Below, piece by piece: positions 60,999-64,000 of a stretch of 64,000 nucleotides of DNA. This stretch comes from Rikenellaceae bacterium (GTDB lineage: Bacteria > Bacteroidota > Bacteroidia > Bacteroidales > UBA932). The DNA is taken from contig CAAGNP010000044.1 in assembly GCA_900771335.1 (NCBI GenBank), positions 9,579 to 73,578 on the forward strand, given 5' to 3'. Numbering within the stretch: the stretch's first letter is position 1; the number at the start of each line of letters is the position of its first letter. The notes beneath the pieces were generated by a model, which had not been told where the DNA came from, made no database searches, and worked only from the letters and a program-made list of their open reading frames with translations. Made by a program: the position numbers and the translations under genes.

Positions 60999-62001
60999 CT
61001 GCAGCCGCTTTTGCTAAATCATCTATACTGATATTTTCAACGCACGAAATCCCAATTTCTTCCAAAAGTACAAAATCTACCCCGTTTTCCCCCCTTTTTT
61101 TGTCATTTTTTATCGCTTCTATGAGATTTTCCGCCTCATATCCGATAGAGAGGTCAAATCCCATCTCCTCCAGGGTGGTACGGAGGGTGTTGTGGTCATC
61201 TTCAGAGAGGTGTCCCCTCATGACCGATATATGGGATGCTATCATCATCCCTTTGGCCACAGCTTCTCCGTGAAGGATGCTGTCGCCGCGCTCTGATGCA
61301 CATTTCTCAATAGCGTGCCCGAATGTGTGTCCGAAGTTCAGGAGTTTCCTCTCACCCGATTCGCGGAAATCACGTTCCACTATGCCGGCTTTGATCTCTA
61401 TTGCGGTAGCGAGGAGATCTCTGAACTGGGGTGAAGAGGTGTCGATTCCATCGCAGAAGTATTTGCTGGCCATTGCGAAGCTCTCCCTATCCTTGATGGC
61501 AAATGCCTTGATCATCTCTGCCGCACCAGCAAGGAGTTCCCTGGGTGGGAGGGTTTTAAGGGTAGAGGTATTGATATAGGTAAATTCGGGGAGGGAGAAT
61601 GTCCCCAGGATGTTTTTGAGCCCTGAGAGATTGACCCCGGTTTTTCCACCTGTAGAGGCGTCCACCTGGGCCAGAAGGGTAGTGGGGACGTAGCCGCACT
61701 TGATCCCCCTCTTGAAAATGGAGGCTGCAAAGCCACCCATATCTGTCAAAATCCCACCACCTACACACACCAGGAAAGCGTTCCTGCTGCACTCGAGTTC
61801 GAGAAGCCTCCGGCAAATGTTCTCAACCGTGGCCAAATTCTTGTGCTGCTCGCCTGTCTCTACTACAATCTGAGGGAAGGGGAAATGGTGACCGAAAAGA
61901 TCCTTTACCCCCTTGTCAATGAGGACAACAACCTCCTTTTTCCCCTCCAAAAGGGTGTTGAGAGGCCCAAAACTGTCGTATATGTGTAAAGAATTTGACA
62001 T
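60985..62001 (-). CDS. aroB: 3-dehydroquinate synthase
   Basis: The 338-residue product has GGGILTDMGGFAAS with the NAD-binding and catalytic region, GYVPTTLLAQVDASTGGKTGVN, LLAGAAEMIKAF with the catalytic Lys, and the metal His in FGHTFGHAIE and LHGEAVAKGM. It makes 3-dehydroquinate for the next gene's dehydratase domain. Promoter -7 box ends 6 bases before the ATG. Confidence 0.95.
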   Translation of the reverse strand: MSNSLHIYDSFGPLNTLLEGKKEVVVLIDKGVKDLFGHHFPFPQIVVETGEQHKNLATVENICRRLLELECSRNAFLVCVGGGILTDMGGFAASIFKRGIKCGYVPTTLLAQVDASTGGKTGVNLSGLKNILGTFSLPEFTYINTSTLKTLPPRELLAGAAEMIKAFAIKDRESFAMASKYFCDGIDTSSPQFRDLLATAIEIKAGIVERDFRESGERKLLNFGHTFGHAIEKCASERGDSILHGEAVAKGMMIASHISVMRGHLSEDDHNTLRTTLEEMGFDLSIGYEAENLIEAIKNDKKRGENGVDFVLLEEIGISCVENISIDDLAKAAADVLY

Positions 62002-62007
62002 ATTTCA

Positions 62008-62015
62008 CAAAGGTA
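62008..62015 (-). promoter_or_regulatory. aroB promoter -7 box (TACCTTTG)
   Basis: TACCTTTG on the minus strand, 6 bases before the ATG. Confidence 0.62.
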
Positions 62016-62049
62016 ATAAAATAAGGTTTTGATATTTATAAATTTTTAA

Positions 62050-62057
62050 TACCTTTG
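62050..62057 (+). promoter_or_regulatory. tRNA-Leu promoter -7 box (TACCTTTG)
   Basis: TACCTTTG, 29 bases before the tRNA 5' end. Confidence 0.65.
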
Positions 62058-62086
62058 CACCGCAAAGTTTACCAACAATGCCAAAT

Positions 62087-62170
62087 GCCCAGATGGCGGA
62101 ATCGGTAGACGCGCTGGTCTCAAACACCAGTGGGGTAACACCTGTGCCGGTTCGACCCCGGCTCTGGGTA
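62087..62170 (+). tRNA. tRNA-Leu(CAA)
   Basis: The acceptor stem GCCCAGA/TCTGGGT (first pair G-T), D-loop GGCGGAATCGGTAGACGC, anticodon stem CTGGT/ACCAG with loop CTCAAAC (anticodon CAA), a variable arm (GTGGGGTAACACCT) typical of class II tRNAs, and T-arm GCCGGTTCGACCCCGGC. The discriminator is A at 62170. CCA is not encoded (CAA follows). Confidence 0.97.
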
Positions 62171-62177
62171 CAACAAG

Positions 62178-62213
62178 AAAACCCTCTCAGAACTGTTTCT
62201 GAGAGGGTTTTTC
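62178..62213 (+). terminator. intrinsic terminator after tRNA-Leu
   Basis: AAAACCCTCTCAGAA pairs perfectly with TTCTGAGAGGGTTTT around CTGT and continues in T residues. Confidence 0.9.
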
Positions 62214-62425
62214 TATTTTCTTTCCCCACATTTTCCCTCATCGAAAATTTTGTGCTTTTTATTTACAACACCAGCAGATTAGGGACTTTTATGTGCTATA
62301 CAATTGATAGACTTATTCGAAACCATCATGTCAACTCAACCCTATCAACAAAACTGAAAGATTAGGTGGAGTTTTACTGACAACTTTCGCACGATTTGAC
62401 GTAAAGATTTGGCAGACTAATTTCA
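62214..62425. other. 212-bp intergenic region after tRNA-Leu
   Basis: It lies between the tRNA terminator and the convergent ATPase stop. A+T-rich; no gene, terminator for the ATPase or copy of the tRNA 3' end was seen. Confidence 0.5.
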
Positions 62426-63601
62426 TCAATAGATAAACCCAAACATCCAGATAGGAACATTTTTTCCCGCAGCATATTCAATATTATCCTTCACAATATA
62501 TCCCTTATCAGCCTCCTTCAGCTGCTTGCCGGTCTTATTGCGACCACCTACCTCAAATGTTATTCCATCGACCTCGAAATCTGAAATCTTAGAAGAATAT
62601 ACGGAATGCTTCTGCTTCATCCATGTCAAGAACATCGTCTCACGAATCGTACCCTCATCTGACTTGTCAAGTCCAAGAGCATAGATAATATTGGAATTAT
62701 CCAAGTACAGCTTTTCCACCTTCTGCAATATGCCATCGCCTGTAGATTTCTCTCGTAGCGCATTGAAAAGACCGGACTTCTCAAGATACTCTATATAATC
62801 CGGGAGAAGGTTCCTGCTGATATCCAGATCTCTTGCAAGAGTCGTATGATTCGGCTTATATGGTACAGACTGGGCAAGCATATACATCAGTTTCTTAAGC
62901 TTAACAGAAGCAGCCACTGTCATCTCCGCGTACCTTGGAATATCATCTTCGACAGTTGCATTTATTGCCTGCTTCAGTTTTATCAAGAAATCCTCCTCAG
63001 TAAAATATGGATAACAACCATTTCTCAAGTAGTCCTGATAATACTTTATTGGTCTATACTCTCCATACGGAAAATCTACCCTGCCAGAAAGGATGTCTTC
63101 CAATGAAGAAGGCTTAAGACTCCAACCCAGGGATATGTTAAGATACTCTCTGAAAGACAGAACCGGCATGGTATACTCAATCGTTCTTCTGCTCAAGTCT
63201 GCCTTTGCTCCCTTTTTCAGGTCAAGGATGGAACTTCCTGAATAGACAACTTGCAGAAGAGGCAACTGATCATATATCATCTTTATCTCGGTTGTCCATC
63301 CTTTATATTTATGAATTTCGTCAATATAAAGCCTTTTTCCTCCACGCTGGAAGAACATCAAGGCAAGATCATAAATCCTATGACCTGCAAAATAAAAATC
63401 ATCTGCCTGGACATACAACGACTCATCAATCTTGTCATACAACTTGATATGCTGAAGAATCATCGTTGATTTTCCTACACCTTTCTGCCCCATGAGACCG
63501 ATCAATCTATTTTTCCAGTTGATACTATCGTGAAACGATCTCACATAGTCTGTTGGTGTTAAATCCAACTTAATTCGATATGTCTGCAATAACGTATCCA
63601 T
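62426..63601 (-). CDS. AAA-family ATPase, DUF4143 type
   Basis: The 391-residue product has Walker A GQKGVGKST at about 36, Walker B KRLYIDEIHKYKGW, and sensor VVYSGSSILDLKKG, then a winged-helix-like part (LARDLDISRNLLPDYIEYLEKSGL) and a DUF4143-like nuclease-fold C-terminus with FEVDGITFEVGG(R)NKTG. Such ATPases are widespread, variable accessory genes of uncertain role. The C-terminal E-V-G-G-x-x-K pattern recalls restriction-endonuclease-fold proteins. Its promoter is covered by a four-site operator array. Confidence 0.85.
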   Translation of the reverse strand: MDTLLQTYRIKLDLTPTDYVRSFHDSINWKNRLIGLMGQKGVGKSTMILQHIKLYDKIDESLYVQADDFYFAGHRIYDLALMFFQRGGKRLYIDEIHKYKGWTTEIKMIYDQLPLLQVVYSGSSILDLKKGAKADLSRRTIEYTMPVLSFREYLNISLGWSLKPSSLEDILSGRVDFPYGEYRPIKYYQDYLRNGCYPYFTEEDFLIKLKQAINATVEDDIPRYAEMTVAASVKLKKLMYMLAQSVPYKPNHTTLARDLDISRNLLPDYIEYLEKSGLFNALREKSTGDGILQKVEKLYLDNSNIIYALGLDKSDEGTIRETMFLTWMKQKHSVYSSKISDFEVDGITFEVGGRNKTGKQLKEADKGYIVKDNIEYAAGKNVPIWMFGFIY

Positions 63602-63617
63602 AACTTTTGCATGTTAT

Positions 63618-63681
63618 TTAGTGCGGCAAATATAATAAATCGCACTAACTTTAGTGCAATTTTCGGCAAAAATCGCACTAA
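63618..63681 (-). promoter_or_regulatory. tandem operator array over the ATPase promoter
   Basis: Two 31-base units (63618-63648 and 63651-63681) each begin TTAGTGC and end GCACTAA, giving four half-sites alternating in orientation at 22-, 11- and 22-base spacing. The -7 box lies inside unit 1 and unit 2 covers the -33 region. Confidence 0.75.
63627..63634 (-). promoter_or_regulatory. -7 box of the ATPase gene (TATATTTG)
   Basis: TATATTTG on the minus strand, 25 bases before the ATG at 63601, inside the first operator unit. Confidence 0.65.
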
Positions 63682-63694
63682 TTTATAAATAAAA

Positions 63695-64000
63695 CTACTC
63701 AAAGAAGCTGAGTGCCTCCCTCTTAATATCCTTGTCAATTTCACGGTATCGGGCAAAAGCCTTGCTGCCTTCTTTGTGGTCGCTGAGAACGCCTACCAGG
63801 AAATTCTAAAACAGGTTCCGCAAATTCTGATAATTACTACTCATTAAGATAAGACTCTGCTTTTTTGAAAACATCAGAATCCAACTTCAGCTCCTTCATA
63901 ATGGCGACAATCCGCTATAAAACTTCCAATTCTGTTCTTGCTTGCCCTATTTCCGAATGTTGCCGCAGTTGCCAACATAGGAACCATCAAACCCAATATC
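63695..64000 (-). pseudogene. decayed minus-strand coding remnants at window edge
   Basis: On the minus strand two short frames look like gene ends without intact upstream parts. One ends MKELKLDSDVFKKAESYLNE (stop at 63839-63841), with an in-frame stop 5 codons before its Met. The other is VLSDHKEGSKAFARYREI and onward, ending ALSFFE at 63695, also preceded by a stop. I do not recognise the families. They may be remnants of one or two small genes, or real genes whose starts lie beyond the window in a shifted frame. Confidence 0.35.

Overview
The window reads as chromosome of a member of the Bacteroidota, most likely order Bacteroidales. The evidence is a recurring -7 promoter box of the form TAnnTTTG in front of about twenty genes, near absence of Shine-Dalgarno sequences, and lineage-typical families: fimbrillin-like and BACON-domain lipoproteins, FISUMP-type modules, an Oar-like TonB-dependent receptor, the sigma-54 regulator/LptE/SecG cluster, KdsB and separate transketolase halves. 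Family or genus cannot be fixed from the sequence alone; a Rikenellaceae-like organism is a guess.

1-11905 holds three same-strand genes for very large surface lipoproteins carrying seven copies of a FISUMP-like module; the first is cut by the window edge. 12133-19308 has lepA on the minus strand, then a plus-strand block: the two transketolase halves separated by a lipoprotein and a small outer-membrane protein, an ECF sigma factor with an acidic membrane protein and a Spy-like periplasmic protein, and a LolD-type ATPase. 19289-24977 holds trmN6, an Oar-like TonB-dependent receptor and an OB-fold/BACON lipoprotein. 25415-27902 has an abundant-looking OmpA/TPR lipoprotein and kdsB on the minus strand. 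27939-30601 is the sigma-54 regulator, lptE, a TPR-like gene and secG. 30752-33113 is a PspC / PadR / PspC envelope-stress-like trio. 33116-35840 (minus) is yraN, manC and arginine deiminase.

35900-37295 is metK behind a SAM-II-like riboswitch and a terminator. It is followed by a minimal BACON lipoprotein and a secreted non-specific nuclease with BACON and OB-fold modules. 40126-41878 is a RAYT-type HUH transposase gene flanked on both sides by REP-like palindromes. Then come comF, a RelB/PIN toxin-antitoxin pair bracketed by a 26-bp near-repeat of comF, cdaA, plsY, mutS2, a PHP phosphatase, a C69 dipeptidase, a SagB-type nitroreductase, a Ca2+ P-type ATPase, pruA, queH, a patatin-like lipase, and an aroB / aroD-aroA fusion / serine hydrolase operon. 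tRNA-Leu(CAA) follows. The right end is accessory: a DUF4143-type ATPase with a striking operator array over its promoter, then decayed sequence.

Most of the window is core metabolism and envelope biogenesis. The most unusual parts are the FISUMP lipoprotein cluster, the RAYT/REP unit, the ATPase operator array, the 26-bp comF repeat around the toxin-antitoxin pair, the dehydroquinase-EPSP synthase fusion with altered glyphosate-loop residues, and a set of six promoters placed so close to start codons that leaderless transcripts are expected.
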